Shown here: in pieces, positions 16,160-23,403 of the stretch | Layout of the letters: each line of letters opens with the position of its first letter | Position numbering within the stretch: the stretch's first letter is position 1 | NCBI RefSeq assembly: GCF_023515955.1 | Contig: NZ_CP097322.1 | Location: 3,495,501-3,559,500, forward strand | Source of the DNA: Streptomyces sp. RerS4 | GTDB lineage: Bacteria > Actinomycetota > Actinomycetes > Streptomycetales > Streptomycetaceae | Direction of reading: 5' to 3' | Length of the DNA: 64,000 nucleotides | Translations under genes and position numbers: made by a program | The notes under the pieces: generated by a model | The model's input: only the letters and a program-made list of their open reading frames with translations | Database searches by the model: none | What the model was told of the DNA's origin: nothing

Positions 16160-17533
16160 TCAGCAGCCGCCGGAAGAGGCCGGGGCGCCGACGCCGATCT
16201 GGATCCCGGTCGTGGCGGGCGCGGCGCAGCAGCCACCGCCGCCGGCCTCGGCCGCCTCGGGCTCGTCGAAGAGGCCGGCGCCGCCGCAGACTCCGGTCTC
16301 GGGGAGGGTGAGTTCGACGCGTTCGGCGGCTTCCCGGTCGCCGGCGAGGGCGGCGGCGATGGAGCGGACCTGCTCGTAGCCGGTCATGGCGAGGAAGGTC
16401 GGGGCGCGACCGTAGGACTTCATGCCGACGAGGTAGACGCCCTTCTCCGGGTGGGAGAGCTCGTTCACCCCGTGCGGGTAGACCGTTCCGCAGGAGTGCT
16501 GGTTGGGGTCGATCAGCGGGGCCAGCTCGGTGGGGGCCTGGAGGCGCTCGTCGAGGCCGAGGCGGAGCTCGTCCAGGAAGGTGAGGTCGGGGCGGAAGCC
16601 GGTGAGGCCGATGACCTCGTCGACCGGTGCGAGGCGGCGGCCGTCCTCACCGACGAGCACCAGGCGGCCGGCCGCGTCCCGCTCGACGGCCTCGGTGCGG
16701 AAGCCGGTGACGGCGTCGGCGTACCCGTTGTCGACGGCGGCCTTGGCCGCCAGGCCGAGGGCGCCACGGGCGGGCAGCTGGTCGGCTTCGCCGCCGCCGA
16801 AGGTGGAGCCGCTGATGCCACGGCGCAGGATCCAGACGGCGTGGGTGCCGGGCTCGTCCTTGGCGAGGTCGGCGAGGTAGGCGAGGGCGGTGAAGGCGGA
16901 GGCGCCGGAGCCGACGACGGCGGTGCGCTTGCCCGCGTACCGGGCGCGCTGGGCCGGGTCCTTGAGGTCGGGGACGCGGTAGGAGATCCGGTCGGCTGCG
17001 GTCTTCTCGCCGAGTGCGGCCAGGCCGTCGCCACCGAGCGGGCTCGGGGTGGACCAGGTACCGGAGGCGTCGATCACGGCGGAGGCGAAGATCCGCTCCT
17101 CGCGGCCGTCCGCCGTGGTGAGGTGGACGGTGAAGGGCTGGGTGTCGCGGTCGGCGTCCACTACGCGGTCGCGGCCGGCGCGGGAGACGCCGGTGACCGT
17201 CGCGCCGTAGCGGACCCGCTGCTCGCCGAGTACGTCCGCCAGGGGCTGGAGGTACTTCTCGGCCCAGTCACCGCCGGTCGGGTACGTGGCGCCGTCAGGG
17301 ACGGTCCAGCCGGTCGGGGCGAGGAGCTTTTCGGCGGCCGGGTCGGTCACCTCGGCCCAGGTGGAGAACAGTCGTACGTGGGCCCAGTCGCGGGTCGCGG
17401 TGCCCGCGCTCGGGCCCGCCTCCAGGACCAGGGGCGTAAGGCCCCGCTCGACGAGGTGGGCGGCGGCGGCCAGGCCCACGGGCCCGGCACCGATGACCAC
17501 GACGGGCAGCTGGCCGTTGGCGGTGGCGTTCAC
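16160..17533 (-). CDS. FAD/NAD(P)-binding flavoprotein with Cys-rich tail, arsenic operon
   Basis: The 457-aa protein has an FAD-binding GAGPVGLAAAAHL at residues 17-29, an NAD(P)-binding VVGSGASAFTALAYL near 208-222, and the GFRPDL motif of flavin monooxygenase-like oxidoreductases. The extreme C-terminus is GGGGCCAAP...SSGGC; vicinal cysteines of this kind can bind trivalent arsenic. GTG 17531-17533 is preceded by AAAGGGGA. It is divergent from an ArsR gene across paired operator-like repeats and is followed by the MFS exporter. Oxidation or reduction of an arsenical is inferred, not shown. Confidence 0.75.
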   Translation of the reverse strand: MNATANGQLPVVVIGAGPVGLAAAAHLVERGLTPLVLEAGPSAGTATRDWAHVRLFSTWAEVTDPAAEKLLAPTGWTVPDGATYPTGGDWAEKYLQPLADVLGEQRVRYGATVTGVSRAGRDRVVDADRDTQPFTVHLTTADGREERIFASAVIDASGTWSTPSPLGGDGLAALGEKTAADRISYRVPDLKDPAQRARYAGKRTAVVGSGASAFTALAYLADLAKDEPGTHAVWILRRGISGSTFGGGEADQLPARGALGLAAKAAVDNGYADAVTGFRTEAVERDAAGRLVLVGEDGRRLAPVDEVIGLTGFRPDLTFLDELRLGLDERLQAPTELAPLIDPNQHSCGTVYPHGVNELSHPEKGVYLVGMKSYGRAPTFLAMTGYEQVRSIAAALAGDREAAERVELTLPETGVCGGAGLFDEPEAAEAGGGGCCAAPATTGIQIGVGAPASSGGC

Positions 17534-17603
17534 GACGATTCCCCTTTGTTTCGACGTTTGTCGATGTCCGACGGATCTCAGCATGACACCTACATCGACA
17601 AGC

Positions 17604-17692
17604 GTCAACATAGACATTCATCGAAATGGGGTGACGAGTGGGGCCCTGGCTCCCCAATTGATTCGATACATGTCAACATAGACGCATGTCGA
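17604..17692. promoter_or_regulatory. Paired ArsR operator-like repeats
   Basis: The element GTCAACATAGAC is repeated at 17604-17615 and 17672-17683, each followed by an AT(T/G)..TCGA tail, 68 bp apart in the divergent region. The second copy runs across the ATG of the arsR gene (17686). There is no ribosome-binding site before that ATG, suggesting a leaderless arsR transcript directly covered by its repressor. Confidence 0.6.
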
Positions 17693-18054
17693 ACACGAAG
17701 GTGCTGCCCCTGCTGGAGCCGGACACGGCGGTCGCGCCGTGCTGTCCGCCGCTGAACGAGCGCCCGCTGAGTGCGGCGGAGGCCGAGAGCGCCGCGAAGA
17801 TGTTCAAGGCCCTCGGAGACCCGGTGCGCCTGCGCCTGTTCTCGCTGGTCGCCTCCCACGCGGGAGGAGAGGCGTGCGTCTGCGACATCTCCGACGTGGG
17901 CGTCTCGCAGCCGACCGTCTCGCACCACCTGAAGAAGCTGAAGGAGGCGGGACTGCTGTCCTCCGAGCGGCGCGGGACCTGGGTCTACTACCGGGTCGAG
18001 CCGTCCGTGCTCGCCGCCATGGGCGCCCTGCTGGCCACCGCCGCCGGGGCGTGA
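17686..18054 (+). CDS. arsR: ArsR-family arsenic-responsive repressor (CgArsR-type cysteines)
   Basis: The 122-aa SmtB/ArsR winged helix has its recognition region at SQPTVSHHLKKLKEAGLL. Cysteines are placed as in the C. glutamicum ArsR type: a vicinal pair C19-C20 (APCCPPL), and C64/C66 (EACVCDIS). It therefore probably senses As(III)/Sb(III). It is divergent from the flavoprotein/MFS operon and followed 5 bp later by the ArsN1-like gene. No Shine-Dalgarno site is present, and the operator-like repeat overlaps the start codon. Confidence 0.85.
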   Translation: MSNTKVLPLLEPDTAVAPCCPPLNERPLSAAEAESAAKMFKALGDPVRLRLFSLVASHAGGEACVCDISDVGVSQPTVSHHLKKLKEAGLLSSERRGTWVYYRVEPSVLAAMGALLATAAGA

Positions 18055-18059
18055 CCGGC

Positions 18060-18548
18060 ATGCGCATCGCACCGCTGCTGCCCGCCCACGCCGAGCAGGT
18101 CCTGGAGATCTACCAGGCCGGAATCGACGAGGGCAACGCCACCTTCGAGACCGCCGCACCCACGTGGGAGGCCTTCGACGCGGCCAAGCTCCCCGGCCAC
18201 CGCTTCGCCGCCCTCGGCGAGGACGGCAAGGTCCTGGGCTGGGTCGCCGCGAGCGCCGTCTCCGACCGCTGCGCGTACGCGGGAGTGGTCGAGCACTCGG
18301 TGTACGTCCACCCCGGGGCCCGGGGCCAGGGCGTCGCCGGAGCCCTCCTGAACGCGCTGATCGCCTCCACCGAAGCAGCGGGCATCTGGACGATCCAGTC
18401 CGGCATCTTCCCCGAGAACACCGCCAGCCTCGCCCTCCACGAGCGAGCCGGGTTCCGGATCATCGGCACCCGCGAACGCATCGGCCGCCACCACGGCACA
18501 TGGCGCGACGTCGTCCTCCTGGAGCGGCGCAGCCCGACGATCACCTGA
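18060..18548 (+). CDS. arsN1: ArsN1-type GNAT N-acetyltransferase
   Basis: The 162-aa GNAT enzyme of the phosphinothricin acetyltransferase type has NATFETAAPTWEAFD, VVEHSVYVHPGARGQGVAGA (acetyl-CoA loop) and IFPENTASLALHERAGFRII. Close relatives in ars operons (ArsN1) acetylate the organoarsenical antibiotic arsinothricin; PAT acts on phosphinothricin. Its position 5 bp after arsR favours ArsN1. Substrate choice between the two glutamate analogues cannot be settled from sequence alone. Confidence 0.8.
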   Translation: MRIAPLLPAHAEQVLEIYQAGIDEGNATFETAAPTWEAFDAAKLPGHRFAALGEDGKVLGWVAASAVSDRCAYAGVVEHSVYVHPGARGQGVAGALLNALIASTEAAGIWTIQSGIFPENTASLALHERAGFRIIGTRERIGRHHGTWRDVVLLERRSPTIT

Positions 18549-18633
18549 CCGTCGGTCCTACGCCGCCGAGCCGGGCCTCCGGGCATCCTGGGCAGGCGGC
18601 CGATGACCGGAGGCCGCAGATGAGGAAGAGCGG

Positions 18634-18960
18634 GTGGACCGCATGACGGGCGAGCCGGCGGTGGACCGCCAGGTGCTCCTTGAGGAGCTGGAGCGGGCCC
18701 GTACGGCCTTCCACCTGCTGCTCGACACGGCAACCGAGGCCGAACTGCACCGGCCCACCGAGGGAACCCGCTGGAACAACGAACAGCTGCTCTTCCACAT
18801 GCTCTTCGGATACATCCTGATGCGACCCCTGCTGATCCTGATGCGCGTCTTCGCACGGCTGCCGCGAGGCGTCGGCGGCGCCTTCGCCCGGCTCCTGAAC
18901 GCGGCGACCCGGCACTTCGACTTCCACCACCGACAGCTCACCCTGACCGGAACCCGCTGA
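18634..18960 (+). CDS. DinB-family protein, C-terminally truncated
   Basis: The 108-aa protein carries the N-terminal half of a DinB-like four-helix domain (VLLEELERARTAFHLLLDTA, TRWNNEQLLFHMLFGYILMR, FARLLNAATRHFDFHHRQLT). Streptomyces homologues continue for another 60-90 residues with more helices and metal-binding residues. Here the frame stops after LTLTGTR. GTG 18634, preceded by GAGGAAG, or ATG 18643 may be the start. It converges on the ArsO gene 10 bp away, so a rearrangement may have cut it. It is probably non-functional. Confidence 0.6.
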   Translation: MDRMTGEPAVDRQVLLEELERARTAFHLLLDTATEAELHRPTEGTRWNNEQLLFHMLFGYILMRPLLILMRVFARLPRGVGGAFARLLNAATRHFDFHHRQLTLTGTR

Positions 18961-18969
18961 CGTCTCGGG

Positions 18970-20037
18970 TCATGCCGCAGCATCCGCCAGGAGGACCGCG
19001 ATCTCGCGGGCCGCGTCGCGAGCCGGGCGGCCGACGCCGATGAGGGTGGCCGAGGCGGGGCCGGTCCAGTCGCCGTAGCCGAGCAGGTGCAGGCGAGGCT
19101 CGTCCACGGCGCGGGTGCCTTCGGTGGCGATGTGACCGCGGGCGCCGCGCAGGCGCAGGGACGCGAAGTGCGCGAGGGCGGGGCGGAAGCCGGTGCACCA
19201 GATGATCGCGTCGGCGTGGGCGGTCTTGCCGTCGGCCCAAGCGACGCCATCCTCCGTGAGGCGGCTGAACATCGGGGCAGCGGTGAGCAGTCCAGCATCC
19301 CTGGCCGCTCGTACGGGCGGGACGGCGACGATGTCGCCGAGCGAGGCCACTCCGCCGGTGTCGGTGCGGCCTTCGTCGAGGGCGCGGCGGCGGGCGGTCG
19401 CGTGGTCGAAGAGGGCGCGGCCGTCGATGTCGTCGGCCAGATAGCGCGGCGGGCGCTGGGTCACCCACGTCAGCTCAGCGGCGCCGGCGAGGTCGGCGGC
19501 GATCTGGGCGCCCGAGTTGCCGCCTCCGACGACGATGACGCGCTGCCCGGCGAACTCGGCCGGGCTGCGGTACTGGACGGTGTGGAGCCGGCGGCCGGCG
19601 AATTCTCGGCGGCCAGGGACTGCAGGCAGGAACGGCCGCGTCCACGTGCCGGTGGCACTGATGACGGCGCGGGCCTGCCAGGCTCCGTTGTCGGTCTCGA
19701 CGCGCAGGAACGGGCCGTCGCGGTGGACGGCGTCCACCCACACTCCCCGCTGTACGGGCAGCTCGTACCGCTTCTCGTAGTCGGCCAGGTACGAGACGAC
19801 GTGCCCCGCGTCCGGGTAGACCTCGCCCTCCTGCAGGGGCATGAGGCGGCCGGGCAGAGACGAGTAGGCCGCTGGGGAGAACAGGTGGAGGGAGTCCCAG
19901 GTGTGCTGCCAGGCCCCACCGGGCGCCGTCTGGGCATCGAGGATGACGAACTCGAGGCCCAGGCGGCGCAGGTGGTAGCCGGCGGCGAGTCCTGACTGGC
20001 CGCCGCCGATCACCGCCACATCCGTGCGCTGCGTCAT
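18970..20037 (-). CDS. arsO: ArsO-family flavin-dependent monooxygenase
   Basis: The 355-aa protein has a Rossmann FAD site (AVIGGGQSGLAAGYHLRRLG, residues 8-27), an NADPH site (VIVVGGGNSGAQIAADLAG, near 167-185) and the CTGFRP motif. It matches ArsO, a flavin monooxygenase encoded in many bacterial ars operons. Its ATG overlaps the aquaporin stop (ATGA), so it is translated after the channel gene. The operon starts with ArsR at 21159. Its exact reaction on arsenicals is not established. Confidence 0.82.
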   Translation of the reverse strand: MTQRTDVAVIGGGQSGLAAGYHLRRLGLEFVILDAQTAPGGAWQHTWDSLHLFSPAAYSSLPGRLMPLQEGEVYPDAGHVVSYLADYEKRYELPVQRGVWVDAVHRDGPFLRVETDNGAWQARAVISATGTWTRPFLPAVPGRREFAGRRLHTVQYRSPAEFAGQRVIVVGGGNSGAQIAADLAGAAELTWVTQRPPRYLADDIDGRALFDHATARRRALDEGRTDTGGVASLGDIVAVPPVRAARDAGLLTAAPMFSRLTEDGVAWADGKTAHADAIIWCTGFRPALAHFASLRLRGARGHIATEGTRAVDEPRLHLLGYGDWTGPASATLIGVGRPARDAAREIAVLLADAAA

Positions 20038-20804
20038 GCGGACGGCTTGCCCCGCATGAAGATGACCGCCACCAGCGCCAGACCCACCACGACGCCTACG
20101 AGCTGCATGCCGATGAACGCCGGGACGGACGCGGGGGCGATGCCGGCGAAGGTGTCGGTGAAGGCACGGCCGATCGTCACCGCCGGGTTGGCGAAGGAGG
20201 TGGACGAGGTGAACCAGTACGCCGCACCGATGTAGGAGGCGACCGCGACCGGCGCGAAGCGGAGCCGGTCGGTGCGGGCCAGGCCGAAGATCAGCAGGAT
20301 CAGACCGGCGGTGGCGACGACCTCGCCGAGGAGCAGGTTTCCCGCCGAGCGATCGTGCGTGGACCACTTCACCAGGGGCTCGCCGAACATCGCGTCCGCC
20401 AGGATCGCGCCCGCGATGGCGCCGGCGATCTGGGAGGGCACGTACACGGCCAGCTCGCGGGCGGTGACTCCGGCGCCGCCGCGTCGGGCGGTCCACCACT
20501 CGGCCAGCGTGACGGCCGGGTTGAAGTGGGCGCCGGAGACCGGGCCGAGGAGCGCGATGAGGACGCCGAGGCCGAAGACGGTCGCCGTGGAGTTGGCCAG
20601 CAGCTGAAGGGCCACGTCCTGGGTCAGCTCGGTGGCCTGGATGCCGGAGCCCACCACGATCGCCACCAGGGCGGCCGTACCGACGAGCTCGGCGGCGGCT
20701 CGGGCGATCAGCGGAGTGCGGGGCGGGGTCGCGCCGGGCGCGGGCTGCGGCGACGTGTCGGCGACAGCCATGGCGTCGCTCGCGACGGGCTCGGTGGCGG
20801 TCAA
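20034..20804 (-). CDS. aqpS: Aquaglyceroporin (AqpS-like arsenite channel)
   Basis: The 256-aa MIP-family protein has six helices and two NPA boxes: GAHFNPAVTLAEWW and SFANPAVTIGRAF. In ars operons with ArsC but without ArsB/Acr3, such channels let As(III) produced by arsenate reduction leave the cell (as in Sinorhizobium AqpS). TTG 20802-20804 is chosen because GAGGAG lies eight bases upstream; ATG 20771 is the alternative. It lies between arsR and arsO in one operon. Confidence 0.82.
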   Translation of the reverse strand: MTATEPVASDAMAVADTSPQPAPGATPPRTPLIARAAAELVGTAALVAIVVGSGIQATELTQDVALQLLANSTATVFGLGVLIALLGPVSGAHFNPAVTLAEWWTARRGGAGVTARELAVYVPSQIAGAIAGAILADAMFGEPLVKWSTHDRSAGNLLLGEVVATAGLILLIFGLARTDRLRFAPVAVASYIGAAYWFTSSTSFANPAVTIGRAFTDTFAGIAPASVPAFIGMQLVGVVVGLALVAVIFMRGKPSA

Positions 20805-20844
20805 GGCAGGTTCTCCTCGGGCAGGTGAGGCAAAGCGCGGAAGG

Positions 20845-21159
20845 CTATGGGCAGGACCGCTTGAGGTTCGCTTCGGCGGTGGCACGCGCGGTCTGGGCGA
20901 GGTCGGCGAACTGACCGGCGAGGACTTCGATGACTTCCGGGCGCAGGCGGTAGTAGACGTACCGCCCGCATGGCTCCGTATCGACGACCCCGGCCTCGCG
21001 CAGCACCTTCATGTGGTTGGAGAGGTTGGTCTGCTTGGCACCCGTCTCCTCCACGAGGTGGGTGGTGCAGAGCGTCTCCTTGGCGAGGAGGGTCACGATC
21101 TGGAGCCTGAGCGGGTCGGCCAGAACCCGGATCAGATCAGTGTCGACTGACGTCATCAT
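20845..21159 (-). CDS. arsR: ArsR-family repressor of the aqpS-arsO/arsC module
   Basis: The 104-aa winged-helix protein has the recognition region TGAKQTNLSNHMKVLREAGV and cysteines at C31 (ETLCTTHL), C65 (TEPCGRY) and C103 (KRSCP). The cysteine pattern differs from the ArsR at 17686, implying an independent origin. It is divergent from arsC with an imperfect palindrome in between. Upstream of ATG 21159 there is no good ribosome-binding site, so the mRNA may be leaderless. Confidence 0.85.
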   Translation of the reverse strand: MMTSVDTDLIRVLADPLRLQIVTLLAKETLCTTHLVEETGAKQTNLSNHMKVLREAGVVDTEPCGRYVYYRLRPEVIEVLAGQFADLAQTARATAEANLKRSCP

Positions 21160-21174
21160 GGACTGATACTTTCA

Positions 21175-21208
21175 CATCAGCGATGGCTGACGCCATCGCC
21201 CGCTGATG
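21175..21208. promoter_or_regulatory. Imperfect palindrome between arsR and arsC (probable ArsR operator)
   Basis: CATCAGC (21175-21181) pairs with GCTGATG (21202-21208), and inside them GATGG (21182-21186) pairs with CCATC (21193-21197). The dyad is in the 82-bp divergent region, where a repressor could control both genes. Confidence 0.6.
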
Positions 21209-21241
21209 CGTTCCCGCCCTGCCTGCGAGAAGAGACCCGCC

Positions 21242-21652
21242 GTGTCCAAGCCCTCCGTGCTGTTCGTCTGCGTCCACAACGCCGGCCGCTCCCAGATGGC
21301 CGCCGCCTGGCTGACCCACCTCGCCGGCGACCGCGTCGAGGTCCGCTCGGCCGGCTCCGCGCCCGCCGACTCGGTGAACCCGGCCGCCGTCGAGGCCATG
21401 CGCGAGGTCGGCATCGACATGTCCGCCGAGACCCCGAAGATCCTCACCGTCGAGGCCGTCCAGGCGTCCGACGTCTGCATCACCATGGGTTGCGGCGACA
21501 CGTGCCCCGTCTTCCCCGGCAAGCGCTACCTCGACTGGAAGCTCGAAGACCCGGCCGGACAGGGCGTCGAGGCCGTCCGCCCCATCCGCGACGAGATCAA
21601 GCAGCTGGTCGAGAACCTGATCGCCGAGATCGCGCCCGCGCCGACCGCCTGA
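21242..21652 (+). CDS. arsC: Arsenate reductase, thioredoxin-coupled (LMW-PTPase fold)
   Basis: The 136-aa protein has the phosphatase-type P-loop C10-V-H-N-A-G-R16-S near the N-terminus and the relay cysteines C84 and C88 in GCGDTCPVFPG, followed by YLDWKLEDPAG. This is the S. aureus pI258-type ArsC that reduces arsenate to arsenite using thioredoxin. GTG 21242 follows GAGAAGA. It is transcribed away from the arsR-aqpS-arsO operon. Arsenite would then leave through the aquaglyceroporin. Confidence 0.93.
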   Translation: MSKPSVLFVCVHNAGRSQMAAAWLTHLAGDRVEVRSAGSAPADSVNPAAVEAMREVGIDMSAETPKILTVEAVQASDVCITMGCGDTCPVFPGKRYLDWKLEDPAGQGVEAVRPIRDEIKQLVENLIAEIAPAPTA

Positions 21653-22343
21653 TCACGCACCGCTTGCGTCAGGCGCCGGAAACACCCGCGAACAGCACCT
21701 CCGACGGCAAGAAACACCGGTTCAGAGGGCACGCGGGCCGCCAAGGCGGCCGTGATTCCCAAGCTTGTAGCGCGGGTTCGATTCCGTTGATCGGGGCTCG
21801 GCCCGTAGGTCTACGCCGTAACGCACCCTCGCCGGCACCGGCACGGCCACGAAACGCGCCGGACCCGAGCCGACTGTCACCGGGAAGCCCTGTGACACTG
21901 CTCCCTCTCGCCTTCGACTGCCGCCGGACGGCGCACACGACGTGAGCCGGAGCCCCCTGTCGAGACCGTCAGGGTCATCCTGCCGGCGTGGCCGCGAGGC
22001 GTAGCCGGCCGGGTGGACCAGGGCTTCGCCGGCGTGGAACCGGGCCTTGCGGGGGGGGCACCGTCGGCGTTCCATCTGAGATCCGCGGACCGTCCGGTGT
22101 GAACGACCTGCTGGTGACGCACTTCAGATGGGCACGGCTGATCACGCTGCGCGTTGCCGCCTGCGGTGAGCGTGACGCCGGACGGGTGAAAGACGGAGTC
22201 GGATGGGCGGATTGTTCAAGAGGTGACGCGAATGTTCGAGAACGACCCCGCACGTACCGCGCATCCTGCGTGAGGCACGTGCTCCCGTCACGTGGACCGG
22301 GGGGCGTGCCGTGGAAGTCGTTCCTTTCTCAGGAGGCTGTGTC
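21653..22343. other. Gene-free region with a tRNA scar
   Basis: These 691 bp contain a tRNA-Gly(CCC) fragment at 21754-21785 and the leader of the SDR gene. No open frame with family features was found on either strand. Confidence 0.5.
21754..21785 (+). other. tRNA-Gly(CCC) anticodon-to-T-arm scar (att-like fragment C)
   Basis: GATTCCCAAGCTTGTAGCGC followed by GGGTTCGATTCC matches the anticodon loop (TTCCCAA, anticodon CCC), the 3' anticodon stem, the variable loop and the T arm of a glycine tRNA. Homology then stops abruptly, before the acceptor strand. Fragment B at 23211 shares the same left end. Confidence 0.6.
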
Positions 22344-23108
22344 ATGGTCACAACCCCGGACAAGACGCTCACCGGCAAGGTCGCCTTCGTCGGCGGCGCA
22401 TCCCGCAACCTCGGCGGGCTGATCAGCACCACCCTCGGCGACGAGGGCGCCCTCGTCGCGGTGCACTACAACAGCGACTCCTCCCGCGCCGAGGCCGAGT
22501 CCTTGGCCGAGAAGATCAACGGCGGCCCTGGCGAGGCATTCACGATCCAGGCCGACCTGACCCGGGTCCCCGAGGTAGAGCGAGTCTTCGACGAGGTCCT
22601 CAACCGGTACGGGAAGCTGGACTACAGCATCAACACCGCCGGCATGGTCCTCAAGAAGCCGCTCACCGAGATCACCGAGGAGGAGTACGACCGCATGTTC
22701 GCGGTCAACTCCAAGGCCGCGTTCTTCGTGATGCGCGAGGCCGCTCGCCGGATGGAGGACGGCGGGAAGATCATCACGATCGTCACCTCGCTGCTGGCCG
22801 CCTACACCGGCCTGTACTCCTCCTACGCCGGCAGCAAGGCACCGGTCGAGCACTTCACCCGCGCCCTCTCCAAGGAATTGTTCGGCCGGAACATCTCCGT
22901 CAACAACATCGCGCCCGGCCCGATGGACACCTCGTTCTTCTACCCCGCCGAGGACGACGACTCCGTCGCCTACCACAAGTCCTCCGCCATGAACGGAGAC
23001 CTGACGAAGATCGAGGACATCGTGCCCTGGGTCCGCCACATGCTGACCGACGGCTGGTGGGCCAACGGCCAGACCCTGTTCCTCAACGGCGGCTACACCA
23101 CCCGCTGA
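22344..23108 (+). CDS. Short-chain dehydrogenase/reductase
   Basis: The 254-aa classical SDR has an NAD(P)-binding glycine motif in variant form (GGASRNLGG, residues 18-26), D-rich NDSSRAEAE after strand 2, NTAGM (NAG equivalent), the catalytic YAGSK near residue 162-166, and NNIAPGPMDT. AGGAGG precedes ATG 22344. It lies alone between two tRNA-Gly scars, which suggests acquisition with an element. Substrate is unknown. Confidence 0.88.
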   Translation: MVTTPDKTLTGKVAFVGGASRNLGGLISTTLGDEGALVAVHYNSDSSRAEAESLAEKINGGPGEAFTIQADLTRVPEVERVFDEVLNRYGKLDYSINTAGMVLKKPLTEITEEEYDRMFAVNSKAAFFVMREAARRMEDGGKIITIVTSLLAAYTGLYSSYAGSKAPVEHFTRALSKELFGRNISVNNIAPGPMDTSFFYPAEDDDSVAYHKSSAMNGDLTKIEDIVPWVRHMLTDGWWANGQTLFLNGGYTTR

Positions 23109-23210
23109 CCGGCCCTCCGATCCGGTACCGGGCCGTCAGCGGCCCCGCACCCAGCCATGCACGAACCTTTCCGCAGGTCAGAACCCCCGCACACACCCAG
23201 GTACCGGGTG

Positions 23211-23256
23211 ATTTCCAAGCTTATGGCGCGGGTTGGATTCCCGCCATCCGCTCTTG
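23211..23256 (+). other. tRNA-Gly(CCC) 3'-half scar (att-like fragment B)
   Basis: ATTTCCAAGCTTATGGCGCG followed by GGTTGGATTCCCGCCATCCG and CTC covers the anticodon loop to the acceptor end of tRNA-Gly(CCC), with several substitutions (the T-loop reads GGATT) and no 5' half. A terminator follows as at 10053. The left half matches fragment C and the right half matches fragment A. Confidence 0.65.
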
Positions 23257-23258
23257 CG

Positions 23259-23289
23259 AGAAGGCCCAGGTCAGCGACCTGGGCCTTCG
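23259..23289 (+). terminator. Hairpin behind tRNA scar B
   Basis: AAGGCCCAGG (23261-23270) pairs with CCTGGGCCTT (23278-23287) around TCAGCGA, with compensatory change relative to the hairpin at 10053-10083. Confidence 0.75.
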
Positions 23290-23403
23290 TCGTTGCCCAG
23301 AGGGCCGCCTTCGCAGGTCGCATGTGATCTGGGCCACATGCTGTCACAGGGGGCGGGGGTGCGGTGTCTTGAGGTCGATCGCCTTGCGACGGAGGAGGAA
23401 GTC

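Noticed and set aside
16076..17755. 559-codon Gly-rich plus-strand frame
   Set aside because: It is antisense to the flavoprotein gene; glycine-rich reading is a by-product of Ala/Pro codons on the other strand.
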